From the NCBI GenBank assembly GCA_964624255.1, contig CAZUWV010000035.1:1-14592 (forward strand): DNA of 14,592 nt, in the 5' to 3' direction. Position numbers and translations under genes: made by a program. Positions 5,715 to 14,258 of this stretch are shown here, one piece after another (position 1 is the stretch's first letter; each line of letters starts with the position of its first letter). The notes under the pieces are model-generated. The model was not told the DNA's origin. It did no database searches and saw nothing but the letters and a program-made list of their open reading frames with translations. This DNA is from JAUZQZ01 sp964624255 (GTDB taxonomy: Bacteria > Pseudomonadota > Zetaproteobacteria > Mariprofundales > Mariprofundaceae).

Positions 5715-7300
5715 AGTGGCTTCTTCCAGAAAGTCGTACCCAATGGAGAACTTATCCCCGCAGGGCGGACCACGGCCTTTTCGCTTTCCACGGCAGTCTC
5801 TGTGCGCCGCTTTGGAAACAGGCTTAACTTAGATACTCCCGTCTTGGGATTATTAAATGAAAATCCATCCTCTCCCTGATGCGCATGAGCACTTTTAAGC
5901 GAATTTTCTACATGACTCGTCGGAATAACGAAGCGATCCTCATACTTGGCAATCGCCAGATAACGATACATTTCCGCCGCCTGCTCTTCGCTCAGACCTA
6001 CATCTTCAAGAACCTTCAGATTAATCCTCCCTTCAACCGCCTTTGTTCGCTGGTAACTGCGCAGAGCCAACAAACGCCGTAAGGCCAAACGCACCGGCTT
6101 TTCGTCACCCGCTGTCAACAGGTTAGCTAAATACTGTACCGGTATTCTCAACGCTGCCAAATCCGGCAATACACCGTCTGCCTGGGTCGGCAGGCTTCCC
6201 TGATCGATTTCCGACTGGATCGGTGACATCGGCGGCACATACCAGATCATGGGTAGGGTTCTGAATTCCGGGTGCAACGGTAACGCCAGCCGCCAGTCGA
6301 CTGCGATTTTATAGATCGGTGAGCGTTGAGCTGCGTCAATCCAGTCATTGGGAATACCGTCTTTCCGAGCTTGCTCGATAACTTCGGGATCGTTGGGATC
6401 AAGAAATAAACTAAGGTGTTTCTCGTAGATATCCTTCTCATTTTCCACCCCTGCCACTTCGGAAATCCGATCAGCGTCATAGAGGATAATGCCGTTATAA
6501 CGAATTTTTCCAACGCAGGTTTCCGAGCAAATCGTAGGCATCCCGGACTCGACCCGCGGATAACAGCCTATACACTTCTCAGATTTTCCCGATTCCCAGT
6601 TGAAATAAACCTTTTTATATGGGCAGGCACTGATACAAAAGCGCCAGCCACGACAGCGGTCTTGATCTACCAGCACCAGGCCCTCTTCTTCACGCTTGTA
6701 AATGGCCCCGGATGGACAGGCGGCGACACAGGCAGGATTCAGGCAATGGTTGCAGATACGGGGCAGGTAGAAATGGAAGGTTTCCTTGAACCCCTTGTAT
6801 ATACGGGTATCCATGTCCCGAAAGTTTGTATCACGTGATCTTTGGTCGAAAGGCCCCCCTTGCTCGTCCTCCCAATTTGGCCCCCAAGTGATCTTATCCA
6901 TGACCTGTCCATTGACCTGGGAAATGGGTCGGGCGGTCGGCGTCGCCTCAGATTCCTTGGCATTGACCAAGTGAGCATAATTAAAGGTAAATGGTTCGTA
7001 ATAATCCTTAATTTCGGGGAGATCTGGGTTGGCAAAGATCCGTGCCAATTCCGTAAGTCGTCCACCCTGACGTAGGGTAAGTTTGCCGTTTTTATTACGA
7101 ATCCACCCCCCGGACCACTGCTTCTGATCCTCCCAATTCTTGGGGTAACCAATCCCCGGCTTGGTCTCGACATTATTGAACCATACATATTCGACACCTT
7201 TGCGACTGGTCCAGGTGTTTTTGCAGGTCACCGAACAGGTATGGCAACCGATACATTTATCCAGGTTGAAAATCAGTGCAAACTGGGCGCGCACCTTCAT
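5711..7300 (-). CDS. narH: Respiratory nitrate reductase beta subunit NarH (Fe-S electron transfer)
   Basis: Cytoplasm-facing Fe-S subunit that carries electrons from NarI hemes to NarG. The product is 529 residues (E. coli 512). Four cysteine clusters are visible: C16-C19-C22-C26, C183-C186-C191-C195, C216-W219-C222-C226 and C243-C246-C258-C262. The tryptophan replacing a cysteine in the third group is the known signature of the single [3Fe-4S] cluster; the other three groups bind [4Fe-4S]. The ATG overlaps the narG stop as ATGA (7297-7300). The C-terminal ~70 residues are the least conserved part. No sign of truncation or frameshift. Confidence 0.98.
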   Translation of the reverse strand: MKVRAQFALIFNLDKCIGCHTCSVTCKNTWTSRKGVEYVWFNNVETKPGIGYPKNWEDQKQWSGGWIRNKNGKLTLRQGGRLTELARIFANPDLPEIKDYYEPFTFNYAHLVNAKESEATPTARPISQVNGQVMDKITWGPNWEDEQGGPFDQRSRDTNFRDMDTRIYKGFKETFHFYLPRICNHCLNPACVAACPSGAIYKREEEGLVLVDQDRCRGWRFCISACPYKKVYFNWESGKSEKCIGCYPRVESGMPTICSETCVGKIRYNGIILYDADRISEVAGVENEKDIYEKHLSLFLDPNDPEVIEQARKDGIPNDWIDAAQRSPIYKIAVDWRLALPLHPEFRTLPMIWYVPPMSPIQSEIDQGSLPTQADGVLPDLAALRIPVQYLANLLTAGDEKPVRLALRRLLALRSYQRTKAVEGRINLKVLEDVGLSEEQAAEMYRYLAIAKYEDRFVIPTSHVENSLKSAHAHQGEDGFSFNNPKTGVSKLSLFPKRRTETAVESEKAVVRPAGISSPLGTTFWKKPL

Positions 7301-10300
7301 GATTTTTCTCCCAGGTTATCCGCCGTTTCCCTACGGAATCTCCCCAAGGCGGATGGCTCTCGCTCGATGGCCTCTGTTAACGGGCCTTCCAGCCAATCGA
7401 CCTTCTGGTCAACAAGCCGCCTTACCCTGACCATCGTGTCCCGCTGGCTCCCTACCGGACCATAGTAATTAAGTCCCCAAGACTGCTGGGCATAGCCACC
7501 AATCATATGCGTTGGCTTGACCACAACTCGCGTAACACTGTTCAGGATTCCCCCACGCCGGTGGGTTGTTGGTGAGCCCGGCACATTGATGGTTTTCTCC
7601 TGGGCGTGATACATCAGGCAAACCCCTCTGGGAACCTTTTGGCTGACGACGGCTCTTACTATGGTTGCTCCATTGATGTTGATGATCTCCATCCAGTCAT
7701 TGTCCTTAATGCCGACCGACTCTGCGTCAACCTCGGAAAGCCAGGCATGCGGGCCACCCCGAGACAGATTGAGCATGCGCAGATTATCCTGATAGGTGCT
7801 ATGTATCCCCCATTTCCCATGCGGGGTCAGGAAACGCAGAGTCAGTTCCCCCGCCCTCTTGTGTTCCAACAAGGCGTCCATGACCAGCGGAGGTCGAAAC
7901 AGCACCAGCCCTTCGCCGAAGTCAAGCATCCATTCATGATCCTGATAAAATTGAGCCCGTCCCGTCAACGTACGGAAGGGAATGCGCTCATGCACATTGG
8001 TCGTGGCGAAGTTATAGGTTACTTCTCCCTTGGGATCGATAATGCCACTGGCATTGGGGGCCGTGATACAACGACGAGGCTGAGCCTTCAGGTCATGCAA
8101 GGTCATACGTTCATCCCGCCGGCCCTCGGCTAGATGGGTCAGAGATAGCCCGGTATGGTGTTCTTCAACGCGCCATGCCTTCATGGCCACCCCGCCATTG
8201 GTTTCCGGGGCCAGCGCCAGTATCGCATCGCAGACCTTCTCGTCACGATCAATTAGCGGCCGTTCACCCGCCGCCGTACTGCGGGTGCCGTTATGCGCGG
8301 CGAGCCAGGCCACCTCTTCTTTAGTATCCCAGTTAATACCCTCAAAACCATTTCCCAGCTTTTCCAGCAGCGGCCCGATGGTCTCAAATTTTTCGGCGAT
8401 AAGTGCATAGTCGCGCTCCACCAGTTTGACTTGGGGCGCATTCTTGCCGGGTATGCACCTAGCCTCGCCATGGCCCCAGTCCTTGACCCCCAGTGCCTGG
8501 CCCAGCTCGGAAGGGCTATCATGCATCAACGGTATGGAAACCAGATCGGTGCGTTTACCAAGATGTTTGCCCCCCAACTTGCTGAATTGCTGGGCGATGG
8601 TGCGATAGGCCTGCCAGTCGCTACGGCTATCCCATGCCGGATCAATCGCCGCAGTCAAGGGGTGTATGAAGGTATGCATGTCGGTGGTATTCAGATCGTC
8701 TTTCTCATACCAAGTCGCTGCCGGCAGGACAATATCCGCCGTCGCCCCCGTACTATTCAGGCGAAAGTTGAAATCAACCATGAGGTCCAGTTTGCCGACC
8801 GGCGCCTGCTCATGCCACTTTATTTCCTGGCTAACGGCACCCTCCGTCCCTTCGGAAAGAACCGCATTCTGAGCGCCCAGCAAATGCTTGAGAAAATACT
8901 CGTGTCCCTTGGCGCTGGTGCCGATCAGGTTACCCCGCCAGACAAAAAGATTGCGCGGCCAGTTGACCGGGTCATCGACATCCTCGAATGCCAGTTTGAC
9001 GTCGCCTTTCTCCAGAGATCCGGCCAACCACTGAGCCACTTCGGCCTCGGTTTTTGCCCCTTCTTTCTTGGCCTGGTCGGCAAGATCGAGGGGGTTACGA
9101 TTGAAATGTGGTGCGGTGGGCAACCACCCCATGCGTGCGGCGGCCACGTTATAGTCAGCAAAGCTGTGACCTCGATAATGTCCCCGGGCAGTCGGCGACA
9201 ACAAGTGATCCGCCTGAATCCGTTCATAACGCCATTGATCCGTGTGCAAATACCAGAAAGAGGTGCCATTCATCTGCCGCGGCGGCCGATTCCAGTCTAG
9301 GGCCGCCATAATCGGAATAAACCCTGCCAAAGGTCTCAGCCGTTCCTGACCGACGTAGTGGGCCCAACCACCACCGACTTGACCCACACAGCCGCATAAC
9401 TCCACCAGGCTGATCACCGCTCTGTAATTCATGTCATCGTGGTACCAGTGGTTGGTACCTGCCCCCATGATGACCATGGCCCGTCCCTTGGTCTTCGCGG
9501 CCGTATCGGCAAACTCGCGGGCAGTACGGATAACGTCTGCACGCTTGATTCCAGTAATTGCCTCCTGCCAAGCCGGCGTATACGGGGCATCGGCATCATC
9601 AAAGGATTTTGCCGTCGCGGTATCGTCCAGACCACGGTCCACTCCATAATGCGAGACCATAAGGTCGAATACCGTGCACACTCGTGCCTCGCCGCCATCG
9701 GCCAAGCCTACCCGGCGTAAGGGCACCTTACGAATCACAGTTTTTGCTTCTCCACTGGCAAAATAAGGGAACGTCACAAGGCAGCTCTCGTTCGTTTCAC
9801 CCATTGCGGATAGCGACGGGTCGAGCTTCTCTCCGGTAAGCGCGTCCTCCATCTTCAGATTCCAGTGGCTTTTAGTATTTTCCTCGCCATGCTTCTCCCA
9901 GCGGAAACCAACGGAACCATTCGGGCAGTGGAATGATTCAGTATGGGTGTCATAGACCATCGTCTTCCACTCGGCATTTTCTCTTTGGCCCGCCTGTTGT
10001 GGAAGATCACTGGCCCGTAGAAAGCGGTCCGCTACCCAGTTGCCACTAGCATCCTCACGTAACAGAACCTGCATGGGCAGATCCGTATAATTTTTGACGT
10101 AATCGATGAAATAAGATTCTTTCCTGTCGATAAAGAATTCTTTCAACACCACATGGACCATTGCCATAAACAGGGCCGCATCAGTCCCCGCCCGAATCGG
10201 CATCCACAGATCAGAGAACTTTGTCAGCGATGAATAATCCGGTGCTACCGCAACAATCTTGGTTCCTCGATAACGTGCTTCAGAATAAAAATGGGCATCA

Positions 10301-11088
10301 GGGCTACGGGTAGTTGGCAGGTCGGTACCGGCCACAATGATGTAACTGGACTGGTACCAAGCCGCTGACTCGGGTACGTCCGTCTGCTCACCCCAGGTCT
10401 GCGGTGATGAGGGTGGCAAATCGCAATACCAATCGTAGAAGCTGAGCATGGTGGCGCCAATCAGCGACAGATAGCGGCTACCCGAAGAGAAACTCACCAT
10501 GGACATGGCCGGAATCGGTGAGAAACCAGCGATACGGTCTGGACCATACTTCTTGATCGTGTAAACATTTGCCGCAGCAATGATCTCGGTCGACTCGTCC
10601 CAAGTGGTGCGTACAAACCCACCCAGTCCGCGTACTGCCGTGTAATAGCGTCGTTTCTCGGGATCGGCCTGAATGTCGGCCCAAGCTTCTACCGGGTCCT
10701 TGCCGGTAGCTCGTCCGGCTCGGTACAGCTCCAGCAAACGCCGCCGGATCATCGGATATTTGATGCGGTGGGGGCTATATATATACCATGAAAAACTGGC
10801 GCCTCGCTGGCAGCCTCGTGGCTCATGGTCGGGCAGCTCCGGCCCGTTACGCGGATAATCAACCGCCTGGGTTTCAAACACAACCACTCCGTCCTTGACG
10901 TGGATTCTCCAACTGCAACTACCGGTGCAATTTACTCCGTGCGTGGAGCGCGCGATCTTGTCATGCCGCCAACGGTTTCGGTAAGTCTCTTCCCAACGTC
11001 TGTCCTCAACAATCTTTTCGCCGTGGCCCCCCGAAAAAGGCTCATGGGGGCGTCTAAAGAACGTTAAACGATCCAGCAAGTAACTCAT
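7297..11088 (-). CDS. narG: Respiratory nitrate reductase alpha subunit NarG (molybdopterin catalytic subunit)
   Basis: Catalytic subunit reducing nitrate to nitrite on the cytoplasmic side, with a bis-MGD molybdenum site and the FS0 [4Fe-4S] cluster. From the preferred start it has 1263 residues (E. coli 1247). FS0 ligands are H50, C54, C58 (STHGVNCTGSC) and C93 (HEPRGCQRG). The molybdenum-ligating aspartate is D223 in FYDWYCDLPPSSPQTWGE. Conserved blocks run to the C-terminus (THMIGGYAQQSWGLNYYGPVGS). The longest frame starts at a TTG (11139). The ATG at 11088 matches the E. coli N-terminus (MSYLLDRL) and has a strong ribosome binding site, AGAAGGAGAGG, just upstream, so 11088 is used. It is the first gene of the narGHJIK operon, divergent from narXL, and presumably induced by nitrate via NarL. 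Confidence 0.98.
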   Translation of the reverse strand: MSYLLDRLTFFRRPHEPFSGGHGEKIVEDRRWEETYRNRWRHDKIARSTHGVNCTGSCSWRIHVKDGVVVFETQAVDYPRNGPELPDHEPRGCQRGASFSWYIYSPHRIKYPMIRRRLLELYRAGRATGKDPVEAWADIQADPEKRRYYTAVRGLGGFVRTTWDESTEIIAAANVYTIKKYGPDRIAGFSPIPAMSMVSFSSGSRYLSLIGATMLSFYDWYCDLPPSSPQTWGEQTDVPESAAWYQSSYIIVAGTDLPTTRSPDAHFYSEARYRGTKIVAVAPDYSSLTKFSDLWMPIRAGTDAALFMAMVHVVLKEFFIDRKESYFIDYVKNYTDLPMQVLLREDASGNWVADRFLRASDLPQQAGQRENAEWKTMVYDTHTESFHCPNGSVGFRWEKHGEENTKSHWNLKMEDALTGEKLDPSLSAMGETNESCLVTFPYFASGEAKTVIRKVPLRRVGLADGGEARVCTVFDLMVSHYGVDRGLDDTATAKSFDDADAPYTPAWQEAITGIKRADVIRTAREFADTAAKTKGRAMVIMGAGTNHWYHDDMNYRAVISLVELCGCVGQVGGGWAHYVGQERLRPLAGFIPIMAALDWNRPPRQMNGTSFWYLHTDQWRYERIQADHLLSPTARGHYRGHSFADYNVAAARMGWLPTAPHFNRNPLDLADQAKKEGAKTEAEVAQWLAGSLEKGDVKLAFEDVDDPVNWPRNLFVWRGNLIGTSAKGHEYFLKHLLGAQNAVLSEGTEGAVSQEIKWHEQAPVGKLDLMVDFNFRLNSTGATADIVLPAATWYEKDDLNTTDMHTFIHPLTAAIDPAWDSRSDWQAYRTIAQQFSKLGGKHLGKRTDLVSIPLMHDSPSELGQALGVKDWGHGEARCIPGKNAPQVKLVERDYALIAEKFETIGPLLEKLGNGFEGINWDTKEEVAWLAAHNGTRSTAAGERPLIDRDEKVCDAILALAPETNGGVAMKAWRVEEHHTGLSLTHLAEGRRDERMTLHDLKAQPRRCITAPNASGIIDPKGEVTYNFATTNVHERIPFRTLTGRAQFYQDHEWMLDFGEGLVLFRPPLVMDALLEHKRAGELTLRFLTPHGKWGIHSTYQDNLRMLNLSRGGPHAWLSEVDAESVGIKDNDWMEIININGATIVRAVVSQKVPRGVCLMYHAQEKTINVPGSPTTHRRGGILNSVTRVVVKPTHMIGGYAQQSWGLNYYGPVGSQRDTMVRVRRLVDQKVDWLEGPLTEAIEREPSALGRFRRETADNLGEKS

Positions 11089-11553
11089 CAACCCTCTCCT
11101 TCTAAGCCGACCGACCGCAATGCAGAGTTTTTGTTGCAAACTGCATATCTATAGCCCACTCTAACTCGCACCATCTTTTCGCCTGACGCTAAAATACTCA
11201 AGCGCCCACCCACAAGAAACTATCTTGGTCTCGCCGATGACTACCCCTAATGTGCCAAACAATACGACTCCTGGAAGTTGCCACTAGCCTAGCCATAGCA
11301 CTGCAGGCATACCGCCCCCAAACTGATAATTAACGGTAGAATTCCTTACTTACTGACCGTATTTGACTACTACGGCACAAAAAACATGCATTTTGAGCAT
11401 TCTTATCCTGAATTGAACCCGCCCCCGGTTGAGTGGTGGGATCATTCATCGGCTCCTCCAAAGCGATGCCATCGCGCTCAATGCCAAGGATCATACCGGC
11501 CTCAGGGATACCCCATCAGACCCCAAATCGATACCCATAGGGGGTAACACAAA
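11089..11553. promoter_or_regulatory. Divergent narG / narX intergenic control region
   Basis: This 465-bp region holds no gene and must contain the promoters of narGHJIK (leftward) and narXL (rightward). Two heptamers fit the NarL consensus TACYNMT on the plus strand: TACCCCT (11242-11248) and TACCCAT (11532-11538). The second, with a facing GGGGGTA (11540-11546), makes a near-palindrome spaced by one base instead of the usual two, and it overlaps the narX ribosome binding site AGGGGG. A possible leftward -10 (TATAGA, minus strand, near 11148-11153) lies upstream of narG. I found no good match to the FNR/Anr box TTGAT-N4-ATCAA; only half-sites are seen, for example CTGAT near 11323. A small hairpin (11121-11145) lies in the narG leader region. 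Confidence 0.5.
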
Positions 11554-13455
11554 ATGGATCTGAGATCTCTTCGTGCGCGCTTTTCCATCCTCTTCGGTGT
11601 TGCCCTCACCCTGGTGCTTACCGGCCTCGGTGGAACCCTGGGACTCGCGGTTCTGAACCGTAGCTCGGCACCAGCCATCAACATTTCTGGCACCCTACGC
11701 ATGCAAATTTATCGCCTGGATGCCGCCATGCTGCATTCACGAACCCCCAGCCTGCAACAAGCCGTACAAGCGTTGCTGACAAAAATGGAAAACACGCTGT
11801 ACAGCCCGGTTATCCGTCATTCCGTAGCCGATGACTTCTCCGGTAAAAGCAAACTTGAATACCTGGCATTGCTAGATAGGTGGCATGAAAAGGGTAAACC
11901 CCATGTGCTGACTTACCTGAATACGACCGCCTGGAAACAGGCATCTCGGCACTTTGACTCTCAGGCCGCACCATTGATGCTCACGGCCAACCAACTGGTC
12001 CAGGCCTTGCAGCACAGCGCAACCGTACGAAACCGACTGGTACTGTGGGTCCTGATCGTAGCCCTGCTGCTGTTGACCTCCGGCGCTCTGTTGTTCATCA
12101 CCTTGCTACGCCGCCAAATTCTGACTCCCCTGCAACATCTGCTGTATGCCATATCAGCAATCAAGGCCGGACGTATGACCACAATCTCCGAGAGTGGGGC
12201 GTCAGAAATTCGGATCCTGATTCAACAATTCAATCGGATGATCTCCCTGTTATCCGCCCGTCACCGTCAGCTAGAAGCGGAAGTTGAGGCGAGAACCCGA
12301 GACCTGACCCGACAAAACCGCCTTTTGAACCTGTTGTATGGCGTCGAGAGAATCCTATCAAGCCGTGACAAAACCCGCATGACTAACTATCAACAAACCA
12401 TGCAACTGACGGAACGCATGCTTTGTCTCGATCGGGTTATGTTGTGTCTGGCCAACGCCGAGCGGGATCATGCAGTACCCACGACCACGCAAGGAGGACC
12501 GGCTCCCGGGTCAATGCCGCAACTATGCAACCCCAACGGATGTAAGCATTGTCTGGCTGAAACGACAAGCGTCGAACAAAAAGATGGAACGTCTGTATTC
12601 AGCATCAAGGTGGGTGGCAGCAGTAACCAGTTAGGCGTCCTGAAGGTATGCCTCAAGGCTAACCAGAATTTAAATGAGTTCCAGCGCTCCACGCTGGAGA
12701 CACTTGCGGTTCGCCTGGGCGCGGACATCACCTCTTCCCGTCAGGAAACCATAGCTCGAGAGCAAGAGCTGTTGGAAGAACGCATTGCTGTTGGTCGGGA
12801 TTTACACGACTCGCTTGCCCAAACTCTCGCCTATCTTCCCATCCAGATTTTACGCCTCCGTCGAGCCCTAACCCATTCTCCCAGCAAACCCGAGATAAAA
12901 AATCCTAAACTTGCTCAGGATGCAATAAAAGAGTTGGATCGTGCCATCACCACTGCAACTTATCAGATTCGTGAATTAATAACAGTATTTCGTATCTCAC
13001 ATGTCGATGATAACTTTTCAATAAGTCTACAAAGACTCTGTAATAAGTTTGTTGACAATGGGCTTGCCGTTAGGCTGGTCAATGAGGTACCCGATGATAT
13101 GTTAAACGCCAATGAGCGTGTACATATTCTACATATCATTCATGAAGCTCTGTCCAATGTCGCCAGACATGCCTCAGCCGAACACGCTAAACTTTTTATC
13201 CGTATGGATTCAGAGAGAGGAGTTATTCTAAGTGCTGAAGATGATGGCTGTGGATTTAACCCATCTGAAATCCCCGGGGAAAACAGCCATCATTTTGGCC
13301 TCGTCGTTATGAAGGAACGTGCCATTACCTTGGGGGGGCGCCTGATCATTGAGAGAAATGAACCCCGTGGTACCCGAATATTTCTTCATTTCCAACCCCG
13401 TGGCTACACTACTAATAGCACCAACACCCCCTTGTCTACCGCATCATACGTATGA
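11554..13455 (+). CDS. narX: Nitrate/nitrite sensor histidine kinase NarX
   Basis: Inner-membrane sensor kinase that detects periplasmic nitrate and nitrite and phosphorylates NarL. The 633 residues show TM1 (~11-34), a periplasmic domain opening with the P-box-like INISGTLRMQIYRLDAAM (42-59), TM2 (~162-184), HAMP (~185-240), a coiled coil and central cysteine-containing module (~240-400), a HisKA_3 domain with phospho-acceptor H418 in GRDLHDSLAQ, and a HATPase domain with HEALSNVARHA (N535), DDGCGF (564-568) and HFGLVVMKERA. The central module has C325, C330 and C333 in a tight CxxxxCxxC cluster plus C291, C298 and C366. The ATG has AGGGGG nine bases upstream. The gene diverges from narG and overlaps narL by ATGA. 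The P-box makes it NarX-type; the closely related NarQ cannot be fully excluded, but the narL pairing favours narX. Confidence 0.95.
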   Translation: MDLRSLRARFSILFGVALTLVLTGLGGTLGLAVLNRSSAPAINISGTLRMQIYRLDAAMLHSRTPSLQQAVQALLTKMENTLYSPVIRHSVADDFSGKSKLEYLALLDRWHEKGKPHVLTYLNTTAWKQASRHFDSQAAPLMLTANQLVQALQHSATVRNRLVLWVLIVALLLLTSGALLFITLLRRQILTPLQHLLYAISAIKAGRMTTISESGASEIRILIQQFNRMISLLSARHRQLEAEVEARTRDLTRQNRLLNLLYGVERILSSRDKTRMTNYQQTMQLTERMLCLDRVMLCLANAERDHAVPTTTQGGPAPGSMPQLCNPNGCKHCLAETTSVEQKDGTSVFSIKVGGSSNQLGVLKVCLKANQNLNEFQRSTLETLAVRLGADITSSRQETIAREQELLEERIAVGRDLHDSLAQTLAYLPIQILRLRRALTHSPSKPEIKNPKLAQDAIKELDRAITTATYQIRELITVFRISHVDDNFSISLQRLCNKFVDNGLAVRLVNEVPDDMLNANERVHILHIIHEALSNVARHASAEHAKLFIRMDSERGVILSAEDDGCGFNPSEIPGENSHHFGLVVMKERAITLGGRLIIERNEPRGTRIFLHFQPRGYTTNSTNTPLSTASYV

Positions 13456-14132
13456 AACCTCCGTATAGATTACTGATTGTCGACGATCATCCACTGTTTC
13501 GCCGTGGAGTCCGTCAGCTTGTGGAACTAGACCCCCTATTAAGTTTGGTCGCCGAGGCAGCAACGCTGGAAGAAGCTATACGCTTTATCAAGACTGAGGA
13601 ACCGGACCTGGTATTGCTAGACCTTTGCCTCGGCCCTGATGTCCATGGTCTGGACATACTCAGAACAGTTCGCGATCTTCAACCGGATCTTCCGGTTGTC
13701 ATATTNNNNNNNNNNATATTGACCGTCTCAGATGCTGAGGATGACCTACTTCAGGCACTTCGGGAAGGTGTCGCGGGTTATCTACTGAAAAATCAACCGC
13801 CCGAAGACATCCTTGCCGGCATACACACCGCGTTGAATGGACGACTCGAGATCTCCAGCCAACTACGTAGTGCACTCAGCGATGCACTAACCCATGCACG
13901 CACACAACCCCTGGATTCAACCTCACCATCACTCTCGCACCGGGAAATACAAATCGCTTCCGCCGTCGCCAAGGGAGAAACGAATAAAAAAATTGCCCAA
14001 CACCTTGGGATCAGTGACCAGACGGTCAAGGTTCATATGAAACGGATCCTCAAGCGCATGGGTATGAAGAATCGTGTGGAGCTGGCCGTATGGGTCCATG
14101 AAAATTTACTTGAGAAATCTAATGAGCTCTAA
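13452..14132 (+). CDS. narL: Nitrate response regulator NarL
   Basis: DNA-binding response regulator of the NarL/FixJ family, partner of NarX. The receiver domain has the acidic pair D11-D12, phospho-acceptor D57 (LLDLCLG), a TVSD switch segment and the conserved lysine in GYLLKN. The C-terminal LuxR-type helix-turn-helix (~160-220) contains LSHREIQIASAVAKGETNKKIA and QTVKVHMKRILKRMGMKNR, close to E. coli NarL. The frame contains ten N bases (13706-13715). The flanks carry the same ATATT, and the family needs VV-I-LTVSD without extra residues, so the true product is probably 221 residues rather than 226. The ATG overlaps the narX stop and no strong ribosome binding site is seen, suggesting translational coupling. 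The gene ends 27 bp before an IS-like end. Confidence 0.95.
   Translation: MKPPYRLLIVDDHPLFRRGVRQLVELDPLLSLVAEAATLEEAIRFIKTEEPDLVLLDLCLGPDVHGLDILRTVRDLQPDLPVVIXXXXILTVSDAEDDLLQALREGVAGYLLKNQPPEDILAGIHTALNGRLEISSQLRSALSDALTHARTQPLDSTSPSLSHREIQIASAVAKGETNKKIAQHLGISDQTVKVHMKRILKRMGMKNRVELAVWVHENLLEKSNEL
13680..13698 (+). repeat. Perfect hairpin inside narL
   Basis: CAACCGGA (13680-13687) and TCCGGTTG (13691-13698) pair perfectly over 8 bp around a TCT loop, eight bases before the run of N. The codons here (LQPDLPVV) are ordinary for the family, so the dyad is probably a coincidence of coding, but it could contribute to the sequencing or assembly break next to it. Confidence 0.5.
13706..13715. 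other. Assembly gap (10 N) within narL
   Basis: Ten undetermined bases are flanked by ATATT on both sides (13701-13705 and 13716-13720). Removing the N run and one ATATT copy, 15 bases in all, keeps the frame and gives GTC-ATA-TTG-ACC, which fits the family's PVV-I-LTVSD. The gap is best read as a scaffold join of two overlapping contig ends and not as missing sequence. Confidence 0.85.
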
Positions 14133-14159
14133 ACTCAAAGATTGCGTTTCTATACGGGT

Positions 14160-14195
14160 ATCCTGCCACCTGATTAGCGCCGAACCTCAGCCAGC
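14160..14195 (+). repeat. Terminal inverted repeat, right copy (IS left end)
   Basis: This is the partner of the repeat at 139-174, in inverted orientation, with 27 of 36 bases identical including the 13-bp core acctgattagcgc (14168-14180). It lies about 65 bp upstream of a transposase start, where the left end of an IS1595-family element is expected. The exact outer boundary is uncertain; it may include the GGG at 14156-14158. Confidence 0.75.
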
Positions 14196-14258
14196 TGTCG
14201 CATGATTTGCGACGTCAATGGGCGATGCTACGTCCACATTTGGAGCGGGAGGCGAGTG

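Noticed and set aside
8293..9300. Plus-strand ORF of 335 codons inside narG
   Set aside because: A long shadow frame opposite a fully conserved NarG coding region, as is common in GC-rich genes.
11240..11260. Sigma-54 promoter (minus-strand TGGCAC) upstream of narG
   Set aside because: The downstream TTGCA element is missing at the required spacing.
11363..11391. TTGACT followed 17 bases later by ATGCAT as a narX promoter
   Set aside because: The -35 is fair but the -10 matches the consensus at only two of six positions.
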